In this document: piece by piece, positions 12,301-23,985 of the stretch
Layout: the number at the start of each line of letters is the position of its first letter
Position numbering within the stretch: position 1 is the first letter of the stretch
Source of the DNA: Adiantum capillus-veneris
Lineage: Eukaryota > Streptophyta > Polypodiopsida > Polypodiales > Pteridaceae
Reading direction: 5' to 3'
DNA length: 64,000 nucleotides
Assembly: GCA_014529385.2 (NCBI GenBank)
Contig: CM043962.1
Span: 121,543,970-121,607,969 of the forward strand
Position numbers and translations under genes: made by a program
The notes under the pieces: model-generated
Seen by the model: only the letters and a program-made list of their open reading frames with translations
Databases searched by the model: none
Told to the model about the DNA's origin: nothing

Positions 12301-14080
12301 CATTCTTTGCTTACTCACGCAACAGCTGTCATGGTGCTCACGGACATCACAAATCGTATGCCTCCACCACCATGTACTCCGCACAACAAAAGTGTACATA
12401 TTGCTTGTCCGCGGTGTTTGCACCGAAGGCCGCACATGAGGGTGAGAAGAGGTGATCCCAAGATCATCATACTGTCGGTGAGACGAATGTGTATGGTTCT
12501 TCAATATCTTGGGAGGGGAGAAGTAGGCTTGTTAGGCTATTGCAATTGGTTGTGTATGGGTGCAGGTGCTTCTTTTCATTCGTGGATGCACGAATGTCAA
12601 GCTCTTCAGCTCAAAATAGTGGCATTACAAGAAACAGTGGGTGCAGGTTAGAGAGGTCAAGTGTCACCACTTTTCCTCTAAAACAGCCTTCTTTGTTACA
12701 TCTTGCAGGTAGGTGCTTCAAATCCATCTTTATTAGAGGTGGGTAATCTCATCCTAATGCAAGAATGGCTCAAGGAACTAGCATAACATGAAGCTTTTAC
12801 GGTGGCACAAAGCTCTCCTCAAGCAATGTGGCTCCCACTACACCAAAAATCACTATGCTAACATGGAGAGATCTCTAGTAGGACAATACAACAACTTTTC
12901 ATCAGCAGCACACCCTTTCCTAACATGAGGGCACCCCCACCAGAGACATTTTTATATGATAGGTCACCCCATGAGCATACCATGTCATGGAATGGATGTA
13001 AGAACTATGACTGCACTACCCCTTGGAAGTTGTTCACGAATGTATGTTTATCAAAGTTAATGAGAAGAAGTTTGAACTTTTTTGTTTGTTGATGTGTTAA
13101 AGCACTCTTGGTCTACCATATTTTAGATTGTTTAATAAGTTAAATAAGATTTGTAGTCTTTTTTTTTTTGGTAAGATTGTACATGAGAAGACATGATAAA
13201 GTACAAGAGATCTTGACGGAATAAACCTCGATGAGATTCCCACCATGCACTTGTGACACCATACCTCTCCTTGAACCCTTTGACTTCTATCGTTGTGGGG
13301 AGTCCAATGGGGGGCTATTTTAAATTTTTTAGCATAACGTTTTTTTGAAGGAAATTTTGGTTATTCTAAAGTTTATACACAGTCTAGGAGTTCATTCTGA
13401 TTGTTTTTCTTCAGTTTCAAATTTTGATCGAGTACACTCCTTGGAAGCCACTTTTGAAGGTGTTAGTGCGAGATTTTGGGAAAGTTTTGTATGTAGGAAA
13501 TATAGTCCTTAACACAATAAAAAACAATGGTTCTTTGAGTATTTTCAGATTCCATGGTTTTAATGCTCGTTGGAGCCCGTAGATTAAGAAAAAAGTAAAA
13601 AAATGTATGTTTTACATCATTTTTAAATAAATTGCAACTTGCACGTTGATTTTTGGAGAATGCGAGCAAGATATGAATTTTTCTCATCACATGATGGTCG
13701 AAGAACGCGATGAGATGAACAAATTCATGTGAGACAAGCCTAAACAGATTCGGAGCCGATTGAAATCTAGAAGCTGTTGAAAACAATCGAAAAGTCTAAC
13801 ACTTGAATCATGGCCATGCATCAAAAATATGCTCACACGGTGAAGGAGGTGCTTCAAAGCTATGGAAATCAGTATAAAATGCAAGCAATAGCGTTGGAGG
13901 CTATTCAAGAAGTTGTAGAGGCTCACATCATTTCAGATGACTTTGCAATGACAAAATGATTAAGAGTTGTGTCTATTGTCTCCATAGTGATTTGGCTTTT
14001 CGGTTTATCCATGTGTTTTAAGTTAAGTGGTTTTGGCCATGAAGAGTTAAATTTAAATCAAATATTAACATTTTTTCCAT
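12301..14080. other. Interior of C without a recognisable gene
   Basis: A short open frame over about 12330-12650 (with ACPRCLHRRP) has no family I recognise and is fused to the pyrimidine tract. The rest is AT-rich with scattered stops on both strands. It may be remnant transposon coding sequence; I cannot support a call. Confidence 0.4.
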
Positions 14081-14229
14081 CCTAAGGGGCAAACAAAGCT
14101 AGAAAATGCAAAAAAAAGGGTGGCCACAAGGGCGCGCAGATGGCCCATCCAGCAGTTTTGGATGGCTCATCTGCGCGCCCTTGTGGCCACCCTTTTTTTT
14201 GCATTTTCTAGCTTTGTTTGCCCCTTAGG
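14081..14229. repeat. Hairpin 1: 70-bp arms, 9-bp loop
   Basis: The left arm 14081-14150 is the reverse complement of 14160-14229 except for one G/T and one C/C position. The loop is AGCAGTTTT. The arms contain AAAAAAAAGGGTGGCCACAA and its complement. Transcribed from either strand it would fold into an almost perfect 70-bp duplex. Confidence 0.95.
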
Positions 14230-14430
14230 ATAGCAAAAATGTTAATAGCTGATGAAACCAGATGTTTATGTAGCATGAGACTAGATTTTTATATTGTCCA
14301 ATGTGATTTCGCCTTTTGGTGCAGGGAACTAGTAAGTTGAGTTGAAGGAAGGCATAATGTGCTTGAAAAGTTAAATTTTACATTCATCTCACCTTTTCCA
14401 AGATCCTGGAGTGCAACAATAGCCTAATTA

Positions 14431-14527
14431 TGCAAAAAAAAGGGTGGCCACAAGGGTGCGCAAATGGACCATCCAACAGTTCTGGATGGCTCACCTGCGC
14501 GCCCTTGTGGCCACCCTTTTTTTTGCA
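14431..14527. repeat. Hairpin 2: 44-bp arms, 9-bp loop
   Basis: Second copy, 324 bp after the first. The arms 14431-14474 and 14484-14527 have about five mismatches, some of them G-U compatible. The loop is AACAGTTCT. The outer arm seen in hairpin 1 has diverged. The flanks repeat those of hairpin 1. Confidence 0.92.
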
Positions 14528-14753
14528 TTATATGGCCTTGTCTGCCCCTTATAATAGCAAGAATGTTAATATTTGATGAAACCAGATGTTTATGCAGCAT
14601 GAGACTAGATTTTTATACTGTCCAATGTGATTTGCCCTTTTGGTGCAGGGAACTAGTAAGTTGAGTTGAAGGAAGGCATAATGTGCTTGAAAAGTTCAAT
14701 TTTAGGTTCATCTCATCTTTTCCAGGGTTCTGGAGGACATCAATAGCCTAATT

Positions 14754-14850
14754 ATGCAAAAAAAGGGTGGCCACAAGGGCCAACATATGGCCCATCCAGC
14801 AGTTTTGGATGGCTCACTACGCGCCCTTGTGGCCACCCCTTTTTTTGCAT
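14754..14850. repeat. Hairpin 3: 44-bp arms, 9-bp loop
   Basis: Third copy, 323 bp after the second. The arms 14754-14797 and 14807-14850 enclose AGCAGTTTT. The inner ATCC/GGAT stem and the GGGTGGCCACAAGGG stem are kept; mismatches cluster at CCAACATA. Unique-looking sequence follows at about 14880. Confidence 0.92.
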
Positions 14851-14966
14851 TATATGGCCTTGTCTGCACCCCAGGATACCAATTTTTTTTTAGATTAAGT
14901 GAAAGCAAATCTTTATGCAACATGACAGTACAAATTCCACTTCTTTTCACTCAGATGTAATTAGAG

Positions 14967-14996
14967 CCCCCCCCCCCCCCCCCCCCCCCCCCCCCC
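14967..14996. repeat. (C)30 homopolymer
   Basis: Thirty consecutive C. The complementary strand is G30. It could be real or a length error of sequencing. Confidence 0.85.
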
Positions 14997-17103
14997 TTTT
15001 CTTTGTGTTCAAAGGTCCGGAGCATTCACTTTGTAAAATTTTCCTATATCACGTGCGTTCACTAGAATGGATTAAAAGTACCCCTTATAGGCCTTATCTA
15101 CACATGTTTCTGCAACTTTACAAGAATATAAAATCCCTTCTGTTGAACACATGTGCTATGTTACATATACTTTAGTGAACTCCCCATGTCAACGGCCTCA
15201 CAAATCATGTGCACTAAACATTGAACACTAGAAATCGACCAAACAAGGAGCCAATTTTTACTTCCTTGTGTCCACCTAGTGTTCTTGTGAAACATTGCTA
15301 ATGATATATATTCAACATCCCCAAATGAGGACATCTTGACAAAGTTTATGATCCACTTTAATAAGAATAACCATTAATGATTAAACTGAAATCAAAATAT
15401 TGCTTGAATTTCTTCAAGGTGGAGTGATTAAGACTTGCGACTTGAATCATCGTACAGGCAAATAAAAATATCCATAAAAGTAAACAATATTTCTCAGATC
15501 TGTATGAAACTTCAGTAATCTAAATTAGATACTCTCACTCAATGCGACACCATTTAACAAAAAAACATATTTATATTGCATATATAGAGGAATCCAGCCT
15601 CATGAAAAATAATTACAAATGGAGACAATGTTGTTGCTGTTAGGCTTATCTTACAAGTATTTGTCTTCCTCATCTAGAGATTCATATACACTTGAGTATT
15701 TGTGTGTCTATGACACTAGGAAAGATAGTAGTACTATATGGATGGCTTCTATGAGAGCTCCTAGAGAGTCCCTATTGGTTCAAGATTCTAAAAAACACCT
15801 ACTATTCTTATCAAAATCTTTTAACATGGTAGTGAAAGGTTCCTCAAGGAACAAAAATAGAGTGATTTCCATCTCTGCACATGGTTGCTTGCTCATGTCC
15901 TCTTAAAACAAGTTGAATCTGTAAGTAAACAAAAGATTATGTGAGCACAAAGTTATAAAGTACAAAATGATATCATTCCAATTATCTAATGACAATTATA
16001 CGATGAATAAATTACAAGAAAAATCTTTGACGACTCTCCATAGATAATACAACTTACTTACATTGTGAGACTCAAATCACATGCTACACAACTATAGATG
16101 GCGCACCAAAGTCATCAATAAAATAGCACCACCCAATGTTATGAGGTGTGAAGCCTAAACACTGAAATCCATAAAGAGGTTAATTCTCTCCAGCATGATA
16201 AACTTAAAGATGGAGATGATGTTAAGCTCTGAATGTAAGCTACAAGGGTAGTTTTCTTACCATTCTATCTTTATGTTGGAGATGAACCCTTGCAATGCCC
16301 ACGCGATATTCACACCTCCTATTGTTGTGGTATGCAACTCATGTGACCTCATACTTTTTCCACCTTCGGGAGTAGAGGTTTCCATGTAGTGTGAGTGAAT
16401 GAAAGTAGAAGGAGTAGAATCTTGTTTCATGTTGTAATAGAGATGAGAGAAGGGAGAGGAGCTAGCTTGGTGTGATACTATGTGGTGGGCAAGGGGAAGA
16501 GATGGAGGAGGAGCTTGCTTGGTGCTACAATGGAGGTGGGAGAAAGCTAGCAGAGAGATAATGATGGACTATAGGGGGTGCATGTGGTTGTTGCAGCAAT
16601 GGAGAGCTTGGAAAAGGGTTTGTAGAGAGAGAAAAACACTTTTTAGCTATAGAATAGGTTTGGAAAGACTTTGGAGGGTGAAAATGATGTTTTGATTTGT
16701 TTTTTAAAAAAATTAATTTTTTGGATTTTTTAGTGCACGTTTTTAACTTTTGAAGGTCAAAAATACTTTTTTGACCATGAAATAGGTTTGGGGACCTTTT
16801 AAGGAGGGAAAACTTGAAATTTGAATTTTTTTGAAAATTTGAAATTTTTAGTGTATTTTTAAATCCGGGCCAAAAAGTGGGGGAAAAGAGGTCAAAGTGG
16901 TCCCCCCCCCCTGTTTCCCCTAGCCACCTCCCTTACCTTCTCACTAGGTAAGAGACAATTAAGAGGTGTAAGGATACCTTGTCCCCCTACTTTTTTGAGG
17001 GTATAGAGTGTGTCCACCACCCTCTTCCTATTGGCTGACCTCTAATTAACCTTAATCCCAAAGGGCCCCTAGAGGGTTCATATTTTTCCTAATGTCACCG
17101 CTC
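14997..17103. other. Right part of C, no gene recognised
   Basis: A 95-aa frame at 15619-15906 and a 71-aa frame at 16480-16695 resemble nothing I know. The last 400 bp, read on the - strand, resemble the left end of C in order and composition, including a second C-run at about 16904. Confidence 0.45.
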
Positions 17104-17107
17104 ATGA

Positions 17108-18482
17108 TAGTCAGCCAAAGTACAAAGCAAGGCTTGTTGCCAAGGGCTTTAAGCAAGAACAAGGCATTGACTTTGATGAAGTCTTCTCTTCGGTGGTCAA
17201 GATGACTACATTGAGATGCTTTCTTGCATTGGTTACCATATTAGATTTGGTGTTGCACCAAATGGATGTCAAGACAGCGTTCTTGCATGGTGATTTAGAT
17301 GTGGAAATTTACATGCAGCAGCCAGAAGGGTTTGTTGAGAAAGGCAAGGAAGATTTGGTATGCCAGTTGTTAAAGAGTCTTTATGGCTTAAAACAATCAC
17401 CGAGGGCATGGTACCATAAGTTCCACAAGTTTATGCTTTCTCAAGGCTACAAACGTAGTGAGTTCGATCACTGTCTATATACAAAGAAGGCTAAGGATGG
17501 CAGTTGGCTAATCCTTATTTTGTATGTGGATGACATGTTGATTGCTGGCAAGCACTTGGAAGAAATTTCAGCTTTGAAGTCAAAGATGGCAAAATCGTTT
17601 GACATGAAAGACATGGGTGAGGCAAGTCATATACTTGGTATGCGCATTGAGAGAGACAGATCAAAGAAGTTGATTTGGTTATCTCAAACAGAGTATATTG
17701 ACAAGGTTTTGCAACGTTTCAATATGGAGAAGGGAAAGGCATTGAGTGTTCCATTGCCACCATATGTGAAACTTAGCAAACAAGATTGTCATGTGTCTGA
17801 GGAAGAACAGGCTGAAATGGATAAGATTCCATATGCGTCTGCAGTGGGTAGTTTGATGTATGCAATGATTGCTACTCGCCCAAACATTGCATTTGCAGTG
17901 GCAGTAGTAAGTCGATACATGTCAAACCCAGGCAAGAAACATTGGGAGGCAGTGAAAGGAATATTGAGATACCTGAAAGCTACAAAGAGTATGCGCATAT
18001 GCTATGGGAGTCAGGAGCTAAGTGTAAAGGATTTTATAGACTCAGATTATGCAGGTGATTTAGAAAACCGAAGGTCTACGTCAGGGTATGTCTTTACATT
18101 GGCTGGTGGAGCAATATCATGGCGTTCTAGATTACAAGATTGTGTTACTCACTCTACTACAAAGGCTGAATATGTTGCAGCATCAGAGGCATGCAAAGAA
18201 TCAATTTGGCTTAATCGACTAGTAACAGATTTGGGAATCAAAGAAGAGATGCCTGTGTTATATTGTGATAGTCAAAGTGCTATACAATTGGCTCGCAATC
18301 CAGTTTATCACTCAAAGACAAAGCATGTGGATGTGAAGTATCATTTCATCAGGGAAATGCTCGAGGATAAGCAACTTCAGCTTGTCAAAGTTCACACCAC
18401 AGAAAATCCTGCTGATCTACTTACAAAAGGACTTCCCTCAGAGAGCTTTGCGCATTTTCGCAAGCAGTTAGGTGTAGGGTAG
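17108..18482 (+). pseudogene. Element A reverse transcriptase and RNase H
   Basis: Open over the whole stretch, from SQPKYKARLVAKGFKQEQGI through 429 aa downstream of an internal Met. The copia RT has QMDVKTAFLHGDL, LYGLKQSPRAWY and the catalytic LYVDDMLI near 17524. RNase H has FIDSDYAGD, TTKAEYVA, CDSQSAI and a TKHVDVKYHFIRE block. It ends NPADLLTKGLP...RKQLGVG. It would copy element RNA into cDNA and degrade the template. B1 and C cut it off from the rest of pol, so it is marked as a pseudogene although this part has no stop. Confidence 0.93.
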
Positions 18483-18509
18483 TACATCACTTCTCTACAT
18501 CTCTTGTAT

Positions 18510-20694
18510 TGAGGCGGTCCGAGGCGGGCAATAAGAAGAGAAACCTCTAGACACCCTTCAAGGCTCCCGTGCTGCTCAATGGGGCTGGGGCACAACACAA
18601 CACAGTATGTGGGATTTATGGCTAGATTGATGACAACACCAGAGACAAGCTATCAAGAACTTAACAAAAAACACCAAGACACTTACGCATCATTGTTTTC
18701 CATTACTTCACGTTGGAAGGGAGACAAAGTATCCAAGCTTAGTCCAAATCCACCCTCCTTGATTCAGCAAATGTTGGGCTTACACTAGTAGGAGAAATGA
18801 TAGATTTCCTACTCTCAATTGAATGAACACTCTCTCTCTTACAATTGGCATAGAGTTCCCTTGCTAATCCCCTATTACAACACATGCACATGCATAAGAC
18901 AATGAGCTTCCACTCAAGAGCTCCTTCTAAAGAGGTTGAGCTTGGCTTCTCAAGCTATAGCATAGTGCTCTTGCTTATGGCTCCCCCTTTTTTGTGCTAG
19001 CTACACCTTCCTTTTATAGCAATTTTGAAGGCTAGGGTTACTCCTCTAACCATGGTTGGGTTAGATTTTCAGCAATTTATCTAATTTCTTTTGCTTGGAA
19101 TTATCAAGAAGTTGGTGGGGAGAGAGAGAGGAGAGAAATGGAGGTGATAGGACTTTTCATAGTGGGTTAGTGTTAGTAGAGTTAGTATTAATTTACAAAT
19201 GGAATTGGATATTTACAATGGGAGTATCCATGTAGGATACAAATAAGGAAGAAAAAATCTTAAGAGGTAAGAAAAGATGGCTTTCTTACAAGGTTGATGC
19301 TCCAAGTGTCTTGAGTAGGGCCAATTTTGACGCTTGTTGACGGTCCACTAACTTTGACGGTACATTTTTTCTCCACTCTTGACCTTCCTTGAGAGACAAG
19401 GTAATTGAAGCTGAGTAATCAACCACCATGATGCTGTCTTTTAAGAGAAGAGGCTGAATTTTGTGGTTTTTTTTTATAGATATGGGTAAATTGGAGGAGG
19501 AAAAATGAGACTAGGTGGTCAATTTTGGAATGGAATTGTGTGTGGGAGGTATGAGTTCACCATGGTTTCTCTTATTCTTCAAGGTTGAGGAGAAGGTGAG
19601 TAGGGTGCAGAGAAGAGTGGTGAGAGAGGTGGGGATGATGAGTGGAGAAGTGTGTGTGAAAGAGGAAAATGATAAAGTGGAAGAGAAAGTGTGGCTGCAT
19701 AGCATGAGAAAACTGGGGTCCACTAATAAAATCATAGCTCACAGCTCGTAGCTCAAAAAAATATGAAAAAATTTGAGGCAAAAGTTCAGCCCACGAGCTA
19801 CAACTTTTGTTTGTATCACCTTTCAAACTCGGAGAGCAAGTGAACTTTAAAAATTCAGCAAAACCGACTGTTTTTTTCCACTGCACAAAGTCCTTGTGGG
19901 GTCCTTCTTTGGATGATTCTTTTGAATACCTCCAAGAGTGGGCCCTCCATAGTGCATGTATGCATGCCACCTACCCTTGACCTTATTTGGTAGGTCTATA
20001 ATTGAAGATATTGTTGAGATCATGATATAAGTGAATAGTACAACTAAGAAAATCAAATATTGAGGGGTCTAAAAAATATGTACATGTCAAATACAAATAA
20101 TATAAGTGGAAAAAATATAAAGGGGTCAAAAGAAATCTCTCTCATTATGAGGCTACCATAAAAAGATAAATATTTTTGTTGTTTTAATTTTTTAGAAAAA
20201 AAACAAATAGATGGAGGAAGGGAAAAATCACAATAGTGAAAAAATATACACATAAATAAAACTAGTTTTTTTGGATTTTTGTTGGGGTGCAGTTACACCA
20301 AATATATGGAATAAAGAGTATGAAAAATGGTAAGAAAAATTGTGGTAATGGTGAGGCAATGTACAGAGCATAAATAACACACACTACGTAGAAATATTTA
20401 AATAAATACCAAAATAATTACAAAAAATCTTTTTATTTAGGCCCTATATACAATGCAATATTTACACACAAATGGGCCATAATATACTTATATTTTTTAT
20501 TTTTTTATTTTTTTGGCTCAACTAGCCGAACGATTAGCTAATTGAGGGTTTTTTAAGAAGATATGGGAAAAGTCCCGTGACTCACGCACGCCTATGTACA
20601 GTGAAATGGTAGGGATAGCCACAGTGTTTGGGTGATTTTGGTAGGGTGAGGTAACTCACTGTGGCAATTACAAAGAGCCGAAAAACGGCTATCA
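18510..20694 (-). repeat. 3' LTR of B2, with two deletions
   Basis: Compared with the 5' LTR it lacks about 470 bp (matching 26711-27182, joined at about 18604) and about 34 bp (matching about 28882-28915, joined at about 20303 between ATAT repeats). The large loss lies downstream of the TATA box and removes the (GA)n tract. Confidence 0.93.
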
Positions 20695-23600
20695 TTAGCC
20701 CTCCCCCTGGATGATGGTATATTCGTATACCATCATAGAGCATCTTTTCCAAAGAGAGTGCTTCAGAGTCCTTGACGAGATCTTTATTGTTTGGCCCCTC
20801 AGAATTTTGGCTAGAGTTACACTCATGCTTCATGTAACAATACTTACATGAGACAGTGGCCTTTTGACAGATCTTTGGTAGATCCTTTGGTAGAAGGCGA
20901 CTAAAATAGGGCTTCAAGCGATACCCGTTTACTTTCCTGGAGTGCTCTTTACCATTCAAGTCCATAAGCTGATAGTAACTTGAATTGAAAGCCCTCTTGA
21001 CTATGTATGGCCCTTGACATTTTTTTTCAAATTTGGCATCAAAACGATTATCGAGTCGATTGTCATACCTTAGCACAAGATCTCCTTCATTGATGCCTTT
21101 GTCCTTCAGTTTCTCGTCAAGCTTCTCCTTTGTCTGTGTGGCTTTCCTCTTATAGCACTCGTATGTTGCTTCTCTTTTCCACTCAAGCTCAGCTAAGGTA
21201 AGAAGTCGGTCCATCCATGCTTCTTGATCATCTTGTGCTGATTTGCCATGAAGTCGCATTGTTGGAATGTTTAGCTCAATTGGCTGTAAAGCTTCTTGAC
21301 CATAGACCAAGTGAAATGGTGTGAACTCCGTGGCTTCCCTATATGTGGTTCGATACGCCCACAAGGCACCATCCAAGAAGTCATCCCACAACTTTGTCTT
21401 GTTTTTCACCATCTTTCTAATGATGCCTGCAATGACACCATTAGCTTTTTCTACCAAACCATTTGATTGGGGATAGTAGGGTGTACTGTGACGATGTAGA
21501 ATGTGAAGTTCTTCACAGACTTCTGTGAGCAATCCCTTTCTAAACCCTGGACCATTATCAGAAACAATCTCCAAAGGTGTGCCAAATCTACAACAAATGT
21601 GAGTGTAGACGAATTTGCTCACTGTTTTCTCATTTACCTTTGCCACACTCTGTGCTTCCACCCACCTAGTCATATAGTCTACAGCCACTAGAATGTAGAG
21701 TTTACCATTTTTTGACCTAGGCAGAGGACCCATAGCATCAATGCCCCACTTTTCAAACGGTCCATTTGCAGGCACGATTTGCCTTGGACCATAAACCAAT
21801 CTTCTATTCCCATTTACCTGACAATTGTGACAACTTTTACACCAATGTTGGACATCCACATGCAGACTTGGCCAAACATACCCCGCAAGCAAAATCTTCT
21901 TCACAGTTAATTCTTGGGCAAAATGACCACCACATGCTTCTTCATGCAAACCTTTTAGAATGGCTGGAATTTCCTCAATAGTTGGTACTCTTCTGCATAC
22001 TTGATCCCTCCCTCTTTGATAGAGGGAGCCTTCTAGGAAGAGATATGCGCTTGCCTTCTTCATGAGTCTCCTCTTCTGAGCTTTTGTGAAGTCTGGTGGA
22101 AACTCACCCTCCAAAATGTAGCCAATGATGGGAGCCAATGACTCCAATCCCTGGTACCTCGGTTGCTTCACAGCAGCCGCCACCATGATGACCTGCACTT
22201 CTTTCTCAACACATGTAACTACTTGCTGTGCAAGTAAATCGGCATCTTCATTCTGTTTCCTAGGAATATGATATAGTTGCACTTCTTCAAATTGATTAAA
22301 CAATCTACGAATGGCATGAACTTTTGTCCGTAACCTTTCATTCTTGCATGCCCAAATGCCTAAAATCTGTTTAACAATGAGAAGTGCATCTCCCTTTACC
22401 ATGAGACGTTTTATCCCTTGGCCAATGCACATCTTCAAACCATGAAGTAGTGTGTCGTATTCTGCTTCATTGTTGCTAGTTGAACCTGGTAGATTGACCT
22501 TCTCTTTCATGACCACCTCTGCACTTGGGTTGAGCAACACTAGCCCTCCCCCTGCTTTCCCTGTGGCTCGTCGAAAAGCTCCATCAAAGAACAAGGTAAA
22601 AGCATTGGGAATACTTTTTGGTGGTGGCAATGGTAGGGTCTTTACTTGAGGCACCTTAATTTCCTTCTCATGTACCCTATAAGTGAGAATCCCTGCCAAT
22701 TGTGCACGCACACTATCTTCTACCTTGAAAGAGTATTGAAACTCTTGCAACTCCATAATCCACTTTGAGATCCTAGTACTAAGATTCATTTGAGATGACA
22801 CCCAAGGGAACAAATTCTCTGCGGTGAGGATTACAAAAGGTTTTGGGAGCAAGTAGGATCTAAACTTTCTCACCACAAACATGAGAGAAAGCATCATGAG
22901 TTCTGCTTCTGTGTAGTCTCTCTCCAAAGCATTCATGACCCTACTAGCAAAGTAGATGGGTCGCATCCTTGTACTGTGGGGATCTTGTTGTAGCAACACG
23001 GCACCAATTGTTTCCCTTCCAACACTAGAGCTAACAAAGAATGTGTACTCCCAACAAGGAGGCATGAGTGTTGGTAGCTCTGACAAAATGACTTTAATGT
23101 TACAAAAATACTCTTCAAGCTCATCAGACCATGCAAATTCTACTTGTTGTGTCAACTTTTGCAAAGGATAAAGCAACTCCGAGGCTAAGTGAATGAAGCG
23201 TGACATATACTTCACCTTCTGAATGAAAGAGATGACCTCCTTAAGACTCTTCGGTGATGGGAGCTCAATAAGAGCCTTTGCCTTTGAAGGATCCACCTCA
23301 ATGCCTTTATAGGAAACCTTGTGACCGAGCAAGATCACTTCATCCTCACCTATGTGGCACTTGTCGGGGTTGAGTTGACCTCCCATGTCGTAGAGCTTCT
23401 TTAAACCTTCTTCTACCCTTTGTAGATGCAATGATTTTGAGCTATAAATGCAGAAATCATCAATGAACACCCTAATTGACTTTCCAAAGAATGCTTGAAA
23501 CACCATGTTCATGAAACGTTGGAATGTTGCAGGAGCATTTGTCAGGCCAAATGGCATGACTCTAAAAGCATAACAACCCCAAGGAGTGATAAAGGTTGTT

Positions 23601-23980
23601 TTCAATTGATCCTCCAATGCAATCCCTATTTGAAAGTAACCTGAGTAACCATCGCACACAGTGTACTTCTCATGACCAGCTACCTCATTTAGTATCTCAT
23701 CCTGAAATGGGAGGGGAAAGTGATCTCTTTTTGTTGCCTCATTGAGTGGACGGTAATCCACACACACCCTCCACTTTCCGTTTTTCTTAGGAGTGACAAC
23801 AACGGGAGAGACCCACTCTGAATTCTCCACTGGATAAATGAAACCTGCTGCTAGAAGCTTTCTTACCTCCTTGAGTAGAGCCTGCTCCTTAATGACTCCT
23901 AGCCTTCGTAGATTTTGAGCCTTAGGTGTGGCCTCTGGCTTCAACTCAATCTTGTGTTGAACAACATCTACTCCACGCAC
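20582..23980 (-). CDS. B2 Pol: RT, two RNase H domains, integrase
   Basis: 1132 aa. RT at about 55-240, with KNGKWRVCVDYRPL, FGLTNAP and the catalytic FIDDF at about 172. The first RNase H is at about 320-440 (YTEAELMMLSLMF). A second, type I RNase H at about 455-590 has LFFDGAF, NNEAEY, VKGDALL and NEDADLLA. Integrase: HHCC near 670-720 (CKSCHNC), then GIDAMGP at about 745, VSDNGPGF at about 808 and NGLVEKAN at about 842 as the DDE triad. A GPY/F-type tail (GPYIVKRAF) is near 990. The frame crosses the polypurine tract and stops 113 bp inside the 3' LTR. It is separated from gag-protease by one missing base. Confidence 0.95.
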   Translation of the reverse strand: MRGVDVVQHKIELKPEATPKAQNLRRLGVIKEQALLKEVRKLLAAGFIYPVENSEWVSPVVVTPKKNGKWRVCVDYRPLNEATKRDHFPLPFQDEILNEVAGHEKYTVCDGYSGYFQIGIALEDQLKTTFITPWGCYAFRVMPFGLTNAPATFQRFMNMVFQAFFGKSIRVFIDDFCIYSSKSLHLQRVEEGLKKLYDMGGQLNPDKCHIGEDEVILLGHKVSYKGIEVDPSKAKALIELPSPKSLKEVISFIQKVKYMSRFIHLASELLYPLQKLTQQVEFAWSDELEEYFCNIKVILSELPTLMPPCWEYTFFVSSSVGRETIGAVLLQQDPHSTRMRPIYFASRVMNALERDYTEAELMMLSLMFVVRKFRSYLLPKPFVILTAENLFPWVSSQMNLSTRISKWIMELQEFQYSFKVEDSVRAQLAGILTYRVHEKEIKVPQVKTLPLPPPKSIPNAFTLFFDGAFRRATGKAGGGLVLLNPSAEVVMKEKVNLPGSTSNNEAEYDTLLHGLKMCIGQGIKRLMVKGDALLIVKQILGIWACKNERLRTKVHAIRRLFNQFEEVQLYHIPRKQNEDADLLAQQVVTCVEKEVQVIMVAAAVKQPRYQGLESLAPIIGYILEGEFPPDFTKAQKRRLMKKASAYLFLEGSLYQRGRDQVCRRVPTIEEIPAILKGLHEEACGGHFAQELTVKKILLAGYVWPSLHVDVQHWCKSCHNCQVNGNRRLVYGPRQIVPANGPFEKWGIDAMGPLPRSKNGKLYILVAVDYMTRWVEAQSVAKVNEKTVSKFVYTHICCRFGTPLEIVSDNGPGFRKGLLTEVCEELHILHRHSTPYYPQSNGLVEKANGVIAGIIRKMVKNKTKLWDDFLDGALWAYRTTYREATEFTPFHLVYGQEALQPIELNIPTMRLHGKSAQDDQEAWMDRLLTLAELEWKREATYECYKRKATQTKEKLDEKLKDKGINEGDLVLRYDNRLDNRFDAKFEKKCQGPYIVKRAFNSSYYQLMDLNGKEHSRKVNGYRLKPYFSRLLPKDLPKICQKATVSCKYCYMKHECNSSQNSEGPNNKDLVKDSEALSLEKMLYDGIRIYHHPGGGLMIAVFRLFVIATVSYLTLPKSPKHCGYPYHFTVHRRA
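20695..20710 (-). other. Polypurine tract of B2
   Basis: On the - strand, CCAGGGGGAGGGCTAA directly precedes the LTR start TGATAGCC. It primes plus-strand synthesis. It also encodes part of the Pol tail (PGGGL). Confidence 0.85.
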
Positions 23981-23985
23981 ATCGG

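Larger units (their letters stand above)
11669..17103. mobile_element. Unclassified 5.4-kb insertion C inside A's RT
   Basis: It splits the A RT frame exactly between KRNMD and SQPKYKAR. Short imperfect duplicates flank it: ATGGA at 11664-11668 and ATGA at 17104-17107. Near both ends, in inverted orientation, is GGGATTAAGG(C/T)TAAT, followed by similar T-rich, then purine-rich sequence, suggesting diverged terminal inverted repeats. No transposase, RT or integrase motif is seen. It contains a pyrimidine minisatellite, three tandem hairpins and a poly-C tract. A non-autonomous DNA transposon is the best guess. Confidence 0.55.

Noticed and set aside
12034-12651. Long Pro/Ser-rich and Arg/Glu/Gly-rich frames in C
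   Set aside because: Composition of a pyrimidine tract; both strands are open for the same reason.
11669-17103. C as a CACTA, Harbinger or Helitron element
   Set aside because: No CACTA ends, no TWA duplication, no TC/CTRR ends with a terminal hairpin.
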